Made by a program: the position numbers and the translations under genes | Origin: Xanthomonas theicola | GTDB lineage: Bacteria > Pseudomonadota > Gammaproteobacteria > Xanthomonadales > Xanthomonadaceae | Assembly: GCF_014236795.1 (NCBI RefSeq) | Contig: NZ_CP049017.1 | Coordinates: 350,001 to 414,000, forward strand | Length of the DNA stretch: 64,000 nt | Direction of reading: 5' to 3' | Notes under the pieces: model-generated | What the model was told of the DNA's origin: nothing | Databases searched by the model: none | What the model saw: only the letters and a program-made list of their open reading frames with translations | In this document: positions 50,474 to 59,714 of the stretch, piece after piece | Position numbering within the stretch: the first letter of the stretch is position 1 | Layout: every line of letters starts with the position of its first letter

Positions 50474-51513
50474 GGGGCGGGCGTCGTCCGGTCGAGTTTC
50501 TCGCGTTCGTGGCGGGCCTGCGCGGCGGTGAGCGGCAGGTAGCCGTCCGGCTGCGCGGCGATGATCGTCTGGCCCTCGTGCGACAGCACCAGCCGCAGGT
50601 ACTCCCGCACCAGCGGGTCCAGCGGCCGGCCCGGGCTGCGGCGCACGTAGAAGTGCAGCCAGCGGCCGAGCGGGTAGTCGCCGTCCACCACCTCCTGCGG
50701 CGTGCCGGCCAGCGGCCGCCCGCTGTGCAGGCCGAGCAGCGGCAGCTGGCGCACCTGCGCGTTCTCCAGCCCGATCGCGGCCACGGCGATGCCGTCGGGA
50801 TCGTCGGCCACCCGCTGCAGCAGGCGCGCGCTGTCCGCCGCGTACCGGGTGCGGGGCGCGAGCGCACGGCCCTGCAGCACCTGCTGCTGCAGCGCGTCGC
50901 CGAAGCCGCTGTACTCCGGCGTGGCATAGGGCTGGATCGGGCGGTCGCGCCAGTCCCCGTCGAGCCCGAGCTGGCCCCAGCGCGACAGGTCGCCGCCGGG
51001 GGTGCCGGTGCCCAGCACCTGCGCCAGCTGCACCATGCTCAGCTGCGCCAGCGGGTTGCGCCGGTTCACGTACACCGCCAGGGTGGTGGCCAGGCCGCCG
51101 GCGCTGCTGCCGGCGGTGTGCGCCACCCGGACGTCCAGCGCGTCGGCGCCGACGATCTTGCGGTAGGGCACCTGCTCGATCGGGTTGATCGCCCGTCCCA
51201 TCGGCGCGAACAGCGTGCGTCCGAACATCAGCAGCGGCACCGCGCTGCTGGTGCCCTTGCCCGCGCTGGCGAAGCGCACGCCGGGGTGGTGGCGCGCGAA
51301 CAGCGCGTTGAAGCCCTCCACGATCGCGTGCACGTGCTCGGCGCCGGCGATGCGCACGGCGCCGTCGGCGCTCAGGTACTCCGCCGCCGGGTCCACCTGC
51401 ACCGCCTGGGGCGCATAGCGCGGCAACGCGGCATCGACCGCCGGCGGGGCGGCCGCGGCGCTGCCCGCGCAGGCGAGCAGGGCGGCCGCCAGCGCAAGGC
51501 CGCCGCGCCTCAC
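50470..51513 (-). CDS. PstS-like periplasmic binding protein (proximal copy)
   Basis: This 347-residue protein starts at a GTG (51511-51513) that overlaps the stop of the receptor gene, and has a Sec signal ending AGSAAAAP. The PBP-fold landmarks FASAGKGTSSAVPLLMFGRTLFAPMGR and NPLAQLSMVQLAQVLGTG mirror those of its neighbour, to which it is a diverged paralogue. Tandem PstS-like proteins coupled directly to a TonB-dependent receptor suggest that they hand over, or sense, what the receptor brings in. This is an inference from the operon. Confidence 0.82.
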   Translation of the reverse strand: MRRGGLALAAALLACAGSAAAAPPAVDAALPRYAPQAVQVDPAAEYLSADGAVRIAGAEHVHAIVEGFNALFARHHPGVRFASAGKGTSSAVPLLMFGRTLFAPMGRAINPIEQVPYRKIVGADALDVRVAHTAGSSAGGLATTLAVYVNRRNPLAQLSMVQLAQVLGTGTPGGDLSRWGQLGLDGDWRDRPIQPYATPEYSGFGDALQQQVLQGRALAPRTRYAADSARLLQRVADDPDGIAVAAIGLENAQVRQLPLLGLHSGRPLAGTPQEVVDGDYPLGRWLHFYVRRSPGRPLDPLVREYLRLVLSHEGQTIIAAQPDGYLPLTAAQARHEREKLDRTTPAP

Positions 51514-53633
51514 AGGTCGACCTTGAAGGTGAACTTGAAGGTGCGCGGCGCACCGGCCGCCAGGCGGGTGCCGGCGGCGGCCCAGTAGCGCTTGTCGGCC
51601 AGGTTGTCGAGGTTGAGCTGCCAGCTGGTGCGGCGGCCGAACAGCGCGGTGGCGTAGCGCCCGCCCAGGCTCAGCAGGGTGGTGTCGCCGAGCCAGGCCT
51701 GGTCGAGGTCGTTCACCGGGCGGCGGCCGGTGTAGTAGGCGCCGCCGTTGACCGACAGCCCGGGCAGCGCGTCGAAGGCATAGGTCAGGAACGCGCTGCC
51801 GGTGCGGCGCGCGGCGTTCTCGGGCAGCTTGCCGTCGTACTGGGCGCCGATCCCGGCGAAGCGCGGGTCCAGCCACTGCGCCGAGGTCTGCCAGCCCAGC
51901 TGGCGCGTGAGCTGGCCCTGGGTGGACAGTTCGATGCCGGTGTAGCGCTGCTCGCCGTCGGCGGTGAACACGTTGTTGCTGTTGGTGTAGTAGCCCGGGC
52001 GCTGGATGTCGAACAGCGCGGCCGACACCAGGGTGCCGTTCGGCGCCTGCCAGCGCACGCCGAGCTCCTTCTGCTTGCTGATGCCCGGCGCCAGGCGCTC
52101 GTTCTCGTTCTCGGTGCCGGTCGGGGCGGCCTCGCCTTCCTCCAGGCCCTCGGCGTAGGACGTGTACAACGACAGGCGCTCGCCCAGCTTGTAGATGCCG
52201 GCCAGCATCGGCGTGGTCTGGCTGGCGGCGTAGTGCGAACTGCCCTGGTCGCTGCGGTAGCGCGAGTGGCGCAGGCCGGCGATCAGCTGCCAGGATGGGC
52301 CGAACTTCATGCGGTCCACCGCGTACAGGCCGGTGTCCTCGGTGTCCAGCGCGGCGGTGGTGGGCGTGGTCGGGCGCGCGCCGTAGCCGACCGCGGTGAT
52401 CACCCGCGGCGCGTACAGGTTCTGCGAGGCGATGGTGTAGTTGCTCTGGTAGATCGCGTCCTGGCCCTTGTCGGTGCGGCTGGCGCCGAGCGTCAGCTCG
52501 TGCTCGACCGGGCCGGTGGCGAAGCTGCCGAACAGCTCGGCGCGCGCCAGGTCCGAATCCACCACGTGGTGCTGCTGGTTGCCGCGGATCGCGCCTTCGC
52601 CGCTGGCCACGCCGGCGTTGTTGGCGAAGCGGAAGATCGCCAGCCGGCGGTCGCGCGCCATCTCCGAGTGGCCGGCCTCCAGCGTCAGCGCCCAGCCGTC
52701 GGCCAGCGCGTAGTCGGCGCGCAGCAGCGCGTTGCGGGTGGTGGCCTCGAAGTCCGCCCAGTCCGGGCCGACCAGACGGGTGGGATCGACCGGGTGCGGC
52801 AGCGTGATCACGCCGCCGACCGCAGTGGGCAGGGTCACCGCGGCCTGCTCGGTGACGCGGCGATGGTCGTACTCGACGTCGCCCTTGAGCAGCAGCCGGT
52901 CGTTGACGCGCCAGTCCAGCGCGGCCGAGAGGAAGCGGCGGCTGCCGTCGTCCACCCCGTCCAGGGACGAGCCCAGCGCACCGCCGGCGGCGTTCACGCG
53001 CACGCCCACCTGCTGCTCGGCGCCGAAGCGGCGCGCCAGGTCGACGCTGCCCACCGCAGTGCCGTACTGGTCCAGGGTCAGCCCGAAGGTGGTGACCGGC
53101 GTGGCGCCGGCACGCTTGGTGACGAAGTTGATCACCCCGGCCGGCGAGGTGAACCCGTAGTACAGCGCCGAGGCGCCCTTGAGCACCTCGACGCGTTCCT
53201 TGTCCTCCAGCGGCACCTGCGAGAAGTTCATGACCGGCATCGAGCCGTTGAGCCGGTAGTTGGTGCGGTTCTCCACCGCGATGCCGCGGATCACCAACTG
53301 GTCCCAGGTGTCGCCGCCGTTCTGCTGGCGGGTCACCCCGGCGGTGTTGCGCACCGCGTCGTAGAGGCCGGCGGCGGCCTGCAGGTCCAGCGCCTGGCGG
53401 GTGACCACGTTGACCGTGGACGGCACGTCGAGGATGTCAGCGCCGCGGAAGCTGCCGGCCTCCACGGTCTGCGGATTGAGGCCGCTGGCGCGGGTGCTGG
53501 TGACCGATACGGTGTCGAGGAGTTTCAGCTGTTCCTCGTCGGCGGCCCCGACGTGCTGGGCGACCGCGGGAGCGGCCAGCAGGCAGAGCGACCACAGAGG
53601 GAAACTGCGCGGCGGGGAGGACGGAAATGGCAT
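51510..53633 (-). CDS. Siderophore-type TonB-dependent receptor
   Basis: The 707-residue receptor has a signal ending APAVAQ, a plug with VPSTVNVVTRQALD, QLVIRGIAVENRTNYRLNG and the VEVLKGASALYYGFTSPAGVINFVTK block, and a barrel ending KFTFKVDL. The plug pattern is that of FhuE/FpvA-like ferric-siderophore receptors. A Fur-box-like 19-mer lies about 150 bp upstream (53783-53801). It is the first gene of an operon with two PstS-like proteins. No siderophore synthesis genes are near, so it may take xenosiderophores. Confidence 0.88.
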   Translation of the reverse strand: MPFPSSPPRSFPLWSLCLLAAPAVAQHVGAADEEQLKLLDTVSVTSTRASGLNPQTVEAGSFRGADILDVPSTVNVVTRQALDLQAAAGLYDAVRNTAGVTRQQNGGDTWDQLVIRGIAVENRTNYRLNGSMPVMNFSQVPLEDKERVEVLKGASALYYGFTSPAGVINFVTKRAGATPVTTFGLTLDQYGTAVGSVDLARRFGAEQQVGVRVNAAGGALGSSLDGVDDGSRRFLSAALDWRVNDRLLLKGDVEYDHRRVTEQAAVTLPTAVGGVITLPHPVDPTRLVGPDWADFEATTRNALLRADYALADGWALTLEAGHSEMARDRRLAIFRFANNAGVASGEGAIRGNQQHHVVDSDLARAELFGSFATGPVEHELTLGASRTDKGQDAIYQSNYTIASQNLYAPRVITAVGYGARPTTPTTAALDTEDTGLYAVDRMKFGPSWQLIAGLRHSRYRSDQGSSHYAASQTTPMLAGIYKLGERLSLYTSYAEGLEEGEAAPTGTENENERLAPGISKQKELGVRWQAPNGTLVSAALFDIQRPGYYTNSNNVFTADGEQRYTGIELSTQGQLTRQLGWQTSAQWLDPRFAGIGAQYDGKLPENAARRTGSAFLTYAFDALPGLSVNGGAYYTGRRPVNDLDQAWLGDTTLLSLGGRYATALFGRRTSWQLNLDNLADKRYWAAAGTRLAAGAPRTFKFTFKVDL

Positions 53634-53782
53634 GGCGGCATGAACACTCGGAGAGCGGCCGGCGCGCCCGCATCGTGGCGCCGGCGACGGCGCCACGATG
53701 CGGGACGCGCGCAGCGTGGGGGTAGGGGCGGGCGGTTCGCGGCCTGGGCGACGGCGGGCCGCGAATGTGGCGCGATTGTATT

Positions 53783-53801
53783 GCGAATAATATTCATTAT
53801 C
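53783..53801 (-). promoter_or_regulatory. Fur-box-like operator
   Basis: Read on the minus strand, GATAATGAATATTATTCGC matches 14 of 19 positions of the classical Fur box, including the first eight. It lies in a short AT-rich patch between the receptor (minus) and the thioesterase gene (plus), within a 353-bp gap that holds nothing else. Control of the receptor operon by iron is therefore likely. Confidence 0.7.
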
Positions 53802-53986
53802 AAATTAAGATGTGATGCGCATCGAGGACGCCGCCGATGCGTTGGCGCGGGGCCGTCCTGCGAGCGGCGTCCGACGCAGCACGGGAACGCGCGGTAGTGC
53901 CACGGCAACGCCAGGCGCTCGGCACCGGCCAGACCAGGCCAGGCCATGGCAGACTCGGCGCTCCTTATTCTGTCCTGGAGCCCCCG

Positions 53987-54466
53987 ATGAGTGGCGTGCA
54001 ACGCGAACTGACGTTCCGATTCCTGGCCGAGCCGATCGACGTCAACTACGGCGGCAAGGTCCACGGCGGGGTGGTGATGAAGTGGATCGACCAGGTCGGC
54101 TATGCCGCGGCGGTGGGCTGGAGCGGACGCTACAGCGTGACCGTGGCGGTGGGCGGGATCCGCTTCGTCTCGCCGATCCGGATCAGCGACATGGTCACGG
54201 TCAGCGCCAAGCTGGTCTATACCGGCAGCACCAGCATGCATTTCGCGATCGACGTGCGTGCGCGCGACCCGATGGGCGGCGACTCGCGGCTGTGCACCCA
54301 TTGCATCATCGTGTTCGTGGCCCTGGATGGCGTGGAAGGCCAGCCGAAGCCGGTGCCGTCGTGGCGCCCGGACACGCCGGAGGACCACCGCCTGGCCGAG
54401 TACGCGCTGAAGGTGATGGACCTGAGCAAGGGCATCGAGGACACCATCTCCCACTACCAGGCCTGA
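53987..54466 (+). CDS. Hotdog-fold acyl-CoA thioesterase
   Basis: The 159-residue protein belongs to the YciA/acyl-CoA thioesterase II-like hotdog family, which cleaves acyl-CoA to the free acid and CoA. Family features are the catalytic-loop NYGGKVHGGVVMKWIDQVGY with its Asp, the central strand GGIRFVSPIRISDMVTVSAKL and the C-terminal helix. ATG 53987 has TGGAG in front. It is monocistronic and ends at a shared terminator. Confidence 0.88.
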   Translation: MSGVQRELTFRFLAEPIDVNYGGKVHGGVVMKWIDQVGYAAAVGWSGRYSVTVAVGGIRFVSPIRISDMVTVSAKLVYTGSTSMHFAIDVRARDPMGGDSRLCTHCIIVFVALDGVEGQPKPVPSWRPDTPEDHRLAEYALKVMDLSKGIEDTISHYQA

Positions 54467-54519
54467 GCCGCCCGCCGCCCGCACGGTGCGCATGCGGCCG
54501 GCGCCGTGCAGCAACGAAA

Positions 54520-54543
54520 AAGGCCGCTGTCCCCAGCGGCCTT
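54520..54543. terminator. Bidirectional terminator
   Basis: AAGGCCGCT and AGCGGCCTT form a 9-bp stem with a 6-nt loop, preceded by an A-run and followed by CGTTTG. It lies between the convergent thioesterase and NlpC/P60 genes and can serve both. Confidence 0.82.
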
Positions 54544-54568
54544 CGTTTGTCGGCGTGCGCCGCGCGGC

Positions 54569-55336
54569 TTACATCGCCACGCGCCGCGCCTGCATGAACT
54601 TGGCGCTCCAGTAGCCGCTGGACAGTGTGTCCACGCGCACATCCTTGCCGCGGCTAGGCGCGTGCAGGAAGCGTCCCTCGCCGACGTACAGGCCGACATG
54701 GTCGACGCGGCCCCTGCGGCCGAAGAAGACCAGGTCGCCTGGCGCCAGCGCGTCGCGGTCCTTGATCAGTTCGGCATCGGCCTCGCGCGCCATCTCGCGC
54801 GACACGCGCGGCAACTCAATGCCCAGTGCGGTGCGGAACACGTAGCCGACCAGGCCGCTGCAATCGAAGCCTTCGGTGTCCTCGCCGCCCCAGCGGTAGG
54901 GCGTGCCGAGCAGCGCCATGGCGCGCTTGAGCACTGACTGGACCTTGTCGCCGCCGGGTACCACGCCTTCGCGCAGCGGGGTCTGGGACACGTCGTAGTT
55001 GGCCAGCAGGCGGCTGATGTCGCCGGCGAACATCGCCGAGCGGTCCATCAGCGGGATGGTGTCGTTGGCGGCCAGGTGCGGGAGCAACGCGGCCAGGGTG
55101 GCGGTGGCGGCGGCATCGGCCTTGCTGCGTGCCGGTGCCTGGACGGCGGCCGGCCTGGCGGCCGCGGGTGCCGGGGCGGCGGTGGCGGACGCCAGGGCCG
55201 GCACCGCGACGGGCGCGATCGCTTCGGGAACCACGGTGTCGGCCGTGGCCGACTGGGCCAGGGCCGGAACGGCCGAAAGGCAGAGCGAGGCGGTGCAGAG
55301 GAGGCGGAAGGCGGCCCGGCGAGGCGCGATGGTCAT
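54569..55336 (-). CDS. Exported NlpC/P60 hydrolase, long copy
   Basis: The 255-residue product has a Sec signal (LLCTASLCLSAVPALAQS), an Ala/Pro-rich linker to about residue 110, and an NlpC/P60 domain with the catalytic Cys in GFDCSGLVGYVF and His in RVDHVGLYVGEG. Such enzymes cut peptide bonds in peptidoglycan stems. It is a paralogue of the next gene upstream on this strand, about 140 bp away. ATG 55336 is chosen because the signal follows at once; other in-frame starts lie upstream. Confidence 0.88.
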   Translation of the reverse strand: MTIAPRRAAFRLLCTASLCLSAVPALAQSATADTVVPEAIAPVAVPALASATAAPAPAAARPAAVQAPARSKADAAATATLAALLPHLAANDTIPLMDRSAMFAGDISRLLANYDVSQTPLREGVVPGGDKVQSVLKRAMALLGTPYRWGGEDTEGFDCSGLVGYVFRTALGIELPRVSREMAREADAELIKDRDALAPGDLVFFGRRGRVDHVGLYVGEGRFLHAPSRGKDVRVDTLSSGYWSAKFMQARRVAM

Positions 55337-55474
55337 GCCTGGAGATGTCTTGGCTTCGGTCGTCACACTTCGATCACGAAAATAAAACGATGGGCGATCA
55401 TGCCTTGTACACAACGGGAGAAAGTTCAAATAACGTTAATTTTTCGTGATTGATAATGTGATAAGAGCCACACT

Positions 55475-56020
55475 TCAGCGCAAAACCCGCTTGGCGCCGG
55501 TGTAGTGGTCGTGCCAGTAGGCCCCGTCCAAGTGGTCCAGGCGGACCGTTCCGCCGCTGCTGGGGGCGTGCACGAAACGGCCTTCGCCGACATAGATGCC
55601 GACGTGGCTGACGTTGCCGCTGCTGCCGAAGAACACCAGGTCGCCGGCGCTCAGCCGCTGCGGATCGATCCGCGGGCCTTGCACCGCGGCCAGTTCGCGC
55701 GAGGTGCGCGGCAACCGCAGGTCGAGCATGTCGCGGTAGACGTAGGCGACCAGGCCGCTGCAGTCGAAGCCGGACGCGGGGGTATTGCCGCCGTAGCGGT
55801 AGGGCGTGCCGACCAGGCCCAGCGCGCGCATCAGCACCGCGTTGGCCGCGGCCGGGTCGGCCGGCGCCACCTGCGGCCAGCTGCGCACCGCCACCGGCGG
55901 CGGCCGCCACGAGCGCACCTCCTGGCGGCCGCAGGCGGCCAGCGCGGCCATGCAGAGCAAGGCGGCCCAGCCGCGGCGATGGCGCCACGCGGGCGATGCA
56001 ACGGGTGGCTTGTTGTGCAT
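55475..56020 (-). CDS. NlpC/P60 lipoprotein, short copy
   Basis: This 181-residue protein has a lipoprotein signal (LLCMAALAACG, lipobox LAAC) and an NlpC/P60 domain with the Cys in GFDCSGLVAYVY and the His in VSHVGIYVGEG. Compared with its neighbour it lacks the long linker and is membrane-anchored. The pair thus gives one anchored and one free form of the same hydrolase in the envelope. An AT-rich patch at 55370-55460 between the genes probably holds the promoter of the downstream copy. Confidence 0.9.
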   Translation of the reverse strand: MHNKPPVASPAWRHRRGWAALLCMAALAACGRQEVRSWRPPPVAVRSWPQVAPADPAAANAVLMRALGLVGTPYRYGGNTPASGFDCSGLVAYVYRDMLDLRLPRTSRELAAVQGPRIDPQRLSAGDLVFFGSSGNVSHVGIYVGEGRFVHAPSSGGTVRLDHLDGAYWHDHYTGAKRVLR

Positions 56021-56129
56021 GGAGCCGGGATAATGCGCGACCTCAGATGGCCGCCATCATGGCGGCGCTCCCGGCGGCCGACAAGCCGTCCACACCGTCC
56101 GCCCCGGCAGACACAGCGCAGAGTTGCAC

Positions 56130-56609
56130 ATGAAGATCGAAAAAGATCGTGTCGTCCGTTTCCATTACACCGTCTCGGAAGCCGGCCAGGCGCCGATCGA
56201 GACGTCCAGGGACCGCGATCCGCTGGTGGTCCTGATCGGTCACGGCAACATCATCCCCGGCCTGGAGAGTGCGATGCTGGACCGGCAGGCCGGCGACAGC
56301 TTCGGCGTCGACGTGGCCGCCAAGGACGCCTACGGCGAGTACCGCCAGGGCCTGACCCAGCGCGTGCCGAAGAAGCATTTCGGCACGACCAGGCTGCAGC
56401 CGGGCAGCCAGGTGGTGCTGCAGACCAACTTCGGCCAGCGCGCGGTGACCGTGCAGAAGGTCGGCATGAGCGTGGTCGATGTCGACCTCAACCACCCGAT
56501 GGCGGGCAAGGACCTGCATTTCGACGTGGAGATCGTCGACGTGCGCGAGGCCAAGCCCGAAGAGGTCGAGCACGGCCACGTGCACGGCGACGGCGGCCAC
56601 CACCATTGA
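56130..56609 (+). CDS. slyD: FKBP-type prolyl isomerase SlyD
   Basis: The 159-residue protein is a SlyD-type peptidyl-prolyl isomerase and chaperone: FKBP half VVRFHYTVSEAG and GHGNIIPGLESAMLDRQAGD, the IF chaperone insert (about residues 70-125), and a short His-rich metal-binding tail (EHGHVHGDGGHHH). SlyD helps nickel delivery to hydrogenases and general folding; the tail here is shorter than in E. coli. ATG 56130 is preferred to a TTG two codons upstream. Confidence 0.93.
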   Translation: MKIEKDRVVRFHYTVSEAGQAPIETSRDRDPLVVLIGHGNIIPGLESAMLDRQAGDSFGVDVAAKDAYGEYRQGLTQRVPKKHFGTTRLQPGSQVVLQTNFGQRAVTVQKVGMSVVDVDLNHPMAGKDLHFDVEIVDVREAKPEEVEHGHVHGDGGHHH

Positions 56610-56743
56610 GCGTCGCGCCGGTCCGGCGCGCGGGACCGGTGGTGACCGCCGCCCGGCCGGACCGGCGGCGCTGAGCGGCGCCGCGCCGGCCGCGCGCCGC
56701 CGCCCACCTCGCGCACGCGCCTTGGTGCATGCGCGCCGCGGCG

Positions 56744-58009
56744 ATGGATAATCGCCGGTCTTTCGCCGGTGCTCACGCCTTGGCTTCCTCCGCTCCCGTG
56801 CTGCAGCCCGTCGCGCCCGCCGAACGCATCGCCAGCCTGGATGTGTTGCGCGGTTTCGCGCTGCTCGGCATCTTGCTGATGAACATCGAGGGCTTCGTCG
56901 GTCCGCTCGACCAGGCGATGACCGGGCTGGATCCGCTGCTGCGCGGCGCCGACCGCATCGCCGACGCGGCGGTGTACCTGCTGGTGCAGGGCAAGTTCTA
57001 CACCTTGTTCTCGTTGCTGTTCGGCATGGGCTTTGCGGCGCTGGCGCAGCGCGCCGACGCGGCGCGGCGCGAGTTCGGCGGCTTCTTCCTGCGCCGCAGC
57101 GCGGTGCTGCTGCTGATCGGCGTGTTGCACGCGCTGCTGCTGTGGTCCGGCGACATCCTGGTCAGTTACGCCTTGCTGGCGTTCATGCTGCTCGCCTTCC
57201 GCGAGGCGCCGACGCGCTGGCTGCCGTGGATGGGGATCGCCGTCTATCTGTGCGCGCCGCTGCTGTCGCTGCTGATGGGCGCGGTGGGCTCGGTGGCGCA
57301 GGCCGACGCGCACTGGCAGCAGGAGATGGCCGTGCAGGCGCAGCGCGCCGCCGCGGCGCTGGCCGAGCAGCGGCGGGTATTCGGCCATGGCAGCTACGCC
57401 GCGGCCACCGCGCAGCGCGCGCGCGATCTGGTCGATGCGCTGGGCCTGCTGGTGTTCAACGCGCCGACCATCTTCGGTATGTTCCTGCTCGGCGCGTGGT
57501 GTGTGCGCAGCGGCCTGGCCGCGCAGCCGCAGCGCTTCCCGCGGCTGCTGGCGGCGCTGCGCTGGGGCGTGCTGCCGCTGGGCATGGCGCTGATGCTGTT
57601 GAGCTTCCGGCTGGAGCCGTGGATGGACCCGGCACGGCTGGACCTGCGCCTGGCGACGGCGTTCGCGCTGGCCACGCTGGCCAGCGGCATGATGGCGCTG
57701 GGCTACGCCGCCTGGCTGCTGCGCGCCGCGCGCGCGCTGCGCTGGCTGGCCCCGGCCGGGCGCATGGCCTTGAGCAATTACCTGCTGCAGTCGCTGCTGT
57801 GCACCACGCTCTTCTACGGCTATGGCCTGGGCTATTTCGAACGCCTGCCGCGCGCCTGGCAGATCCCGTTCGCGTTCGCGCTGTTCGCCCTGCAGGTGGC
57901 GCTGTCGCTGCTGTGGCTGCGGCATTTCCGCTTCGGCCCGGCGGAATGGCTGTGGCGCTCGGCGAGCTATCTGCGCTGGCAGCCGCTGCGCCGCCGCGAG
58001 CCCTGCTGA
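56744..58009 (+). CDS. DUF418 (YeiB-type) membrane protein
   Basis: The 421-residue inner-membrane protein has the DUF418 signature: an early helix RIASLDVLRGFALLGILLMNIEGF (cited in part as LDVLRGFALLGILLMN), KFYTLFSLLFGMGFA, and the C-terminal block GRMALSNYLLQSLLCTTLFYGYGLG with about ten helices. The fold is related to acyltransferase-3-like proteins; the function is unknown. An ATG at 56729 could add five residues; neither start has a good ribosome-binding site. Confidence 0.88.
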   Translation: MDNRRSFAGAHALASSAPVLQPVAPAERIASLDVLRGFALLGILLMNIEGFVGPLDQAMTGLDPLLRGADRIADAAVYLLVQGKFYTLFSLLFGMGFAALAQRADAARREFGGFFLRRSAVLLLIGVLHALLLWSGDILVSYALLAFMLLAFREAPTRWLPWMGIAVYLCAPLLSLLMGAVGSVAQADAHWQQEMAVQAQRAAAALAEQRRVFGHGSYAAATAQRARDLVDALGLLVFNAPTIFGMFLLGAWCVRSGLAAQPQRFPRLLAALRWGVLPLGMALMLLSFRLEPWMDPARLDLRLATAFALATLASGMMALGYAAWLLRAARALRWLAPAGRMALSNYLLQSLLCTTLFYGYGLGYFERLPRAWQIPFAFALFALQVALSLLWLRHFRFGPAEWLWRSASYLRWQPLRRREPC

Positions 58010-58018
58010 GCCGTCGCG

Positions 58019-58308
58019 ATGCGCGCGCCTGCGCAAGACGATGTCCTGATCGCCGGTGCCGGCGCGATCGGGCAGGCCACCGGCCTGGCGCTGGCGCAGG
58101 CCGGCCGCCGGGTACCGATCCTGGAGTCCGGTAGCGTGCGCCGGCGCTCGGGCGTTCGCCGCGCCATCCTCACGTCTGGCTTGCGGCCGGCCATGGCATG
58201 CTCGGCATCGGCATGAGCAGCGCGACAGGACAACCGATGGCCGACCCGATGTGCGGGCAGACGCCTGCGATCGACCCCATGCCGTACCGCGTGGAGCGTT
58301 TTCAGTGA
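58019..58308 (+). pseudogene. DadA-like FAD oxidase remnant with internal deletion
   Basis: The start of an FAD-dependent amino acid oxidase/dehydrogenase is visible in one frame (DVLIAGAGAIGQATGLALAQ, to about 58130) and its C-terminus in another (VWLAAGHGMLGIGMSSATG and IDPMPYRVERFQ, 58165-58308). The middle, about 300 codons, is gone. The remaining stop overlaps the GTG start of the glutathione reductase gene by 4 bp, so the remnant may still set translation of that gene. Confidence 0.72.
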
Positions 58309-59663
58309 GCGGGGCCGTCTACGACTACGACCTGCTGGTACTCGGCGGCGGTTCCGGCGGCCTCGCCACCGCGTTCCGCGCCGCCGGGCTCGGCGCCCGC
58401 GTGGCGGTGCTGGAGCCGAACGAACTCGGCGGCACCTGCGTCAACGTCGGCTGCGTGCCGAAGAAGGCGATGTGGCTGGCCGCCGACCTGGTCGCGCGCA
58501 TCGATCTGGCGCGCGGCATCGGCTTCTCCATTGCCGGCTCCACGCTGTCGTGGCCGGAACTGGTGGCGCATCGCCAAGGCTATATCGGCAGCATCCACGG
58601 CAGTTACCGGCGGCGTCTGGACGCCGATGGCGTGGTGCTGATTCCGTACCTCGGCCGGCTGCTGGACGCGCATACGGTCGAGTGCGGCGACGGGGTGCGG
58701 GTCAGCGCCGCCCACGTGGTGGTCGCCACCGGCGCGCATGCGCTGCGGCCGCCGATCGAGGGCGCCGAACTGGGCCTGGTGTCGGACGATTTCTTCAAGC
58801 TGTGCGAGGCGCCGGCGCGGGTGGCGATCGTCGGCGGCGGCTACATCGCGGTGGAACTGGCCGGCCTGTTGCAGGCATTGGGCAGCCGCGTCGAGCTGTT
58901 CGTGCAGGGCGAGCGCCTGCTCGAGCGCTTCGATGCGGAGCTGGCCCGGCAGCTCGGCGAGAACCTGCGCCACCAGGGCGTGCGCCTGCATTTCGGCTAC
59001 CGCGCCGGTGCGTTGCGGCGCGGCCGGGACGGCTTGCAGCTGCACGACGCCGACGCGCAGCCGGGCACGGCCGTCGACCAGGTGTTCTTCGCGGTCGGGC
59101 GGCGCCCGAACAGCAAGGGCATCGGCCTGGAAGCGCTGGGCGTGCGGCTGGGCGCCAAGTGCGAGGTGCTGGTCGACGACTACCAGAACACCGATGTGCC
59201 GGGGGTGTACGCGATCGGCGACGTGGCCGGCAGAGTCGGCCTGACCCCGGTGGCGATCGCCGCCGGGCGCAAACTGATGGATCGCCTGTTCGGCGACCGC
59301 CCGCAGGCGCGGTTGGACTACGCCGACGTGCCCAGCGTGGTGTTCTCGCATCCGCCGCTGGGCCAGGTCGGCCTCGGCGAGGAGCAGGCGCGGGCGCGCT
59401 ACGGCGCGGCGGTGACGGTGTACCGCAGCAATTTCCGGCCGATGCTGCATGCGCTGGCCGACTCGCCGCAGCGCAGCCTGTTCAAGCTGGTGTGCGCCGG
59501 CGAGGACGAGCGGGTGGTCGGTTTCCACCTGCTCGGCGACGGCGCCGACGAGATCCTGCAGGGTTTCGCGGTGGCGCTGAAGCTGGGCGTGACCAAGCGC
59601 CAGCTGGAGGACACGGTGGCGATCCATCCGACCTCGGCCGAGGAAGTGGTGCTGATGCGCTGA
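58305..59663 (+). CDS. gor: Glutathione-disulfide reductase
   Basis: The 452-residue flavoprotein reduces oxidised glutathione with NADPH in the cytoplasm. It has the FAD motif LLVLGGGSGGLATAFRAA, the redox disulphide GGTCVNVGCVPKK (Cys45 and Cys50), the NADPH motif IVGGGYIAVELAGLLQ, and the C-terminal catalytic HPTSAEE. The start is GTG 58305, overlapping the stop of the upstream remnant; YDYDLLVLGGG follows at the normal distance. The NVGCVPKK and HPTSAEE forms favour Gor over lipoamide or mercuric reductase. Confidence 0.93.
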   Translation: MSGAVYDYDLLVLGGGSGGLATAFRAAGLGARVAVLEPNELGGTCVNVGCVPKKAMWLAADLVARIDLARGIGFSIAGSTLSWPELVAHRQGYIGSIHGSYRRRLDADGVVLIPYLGRLLDAHTVECGDGVRVSAAHVVVATGAHALRPPIEGAELGLVSDDFFKLCEAPARVAIVGGGYIAVELAGLLQALGSRVELFVQGERLLERFDAELARQLGENLRHQGVRLHFGYRAGALRRGRDGLQLHDADAQPGTAVDQVFFAVGRRPNSKGIGLEALGVRLGAKCEVLVDDYQNTDVPGVYAIGDVAGRVGLTPVAIAAGRKLMDRLFGDRPQARLDYADVPSVVFSHPPLGQVGLGEEQARARYGAAVTVYRSNFRPMLHALADSPQRSLFKLVCAGEDERVVGFHLLGDGADEILQGFAVALKLGVTKRQLEDTVAIHPTSAEEVVLMR

Positions 59664-59714
59664 GCGGCGCCCGGCGCCATCCCGGGCGCACACGACGCGC
59701 AGGCTCGGCGAACC

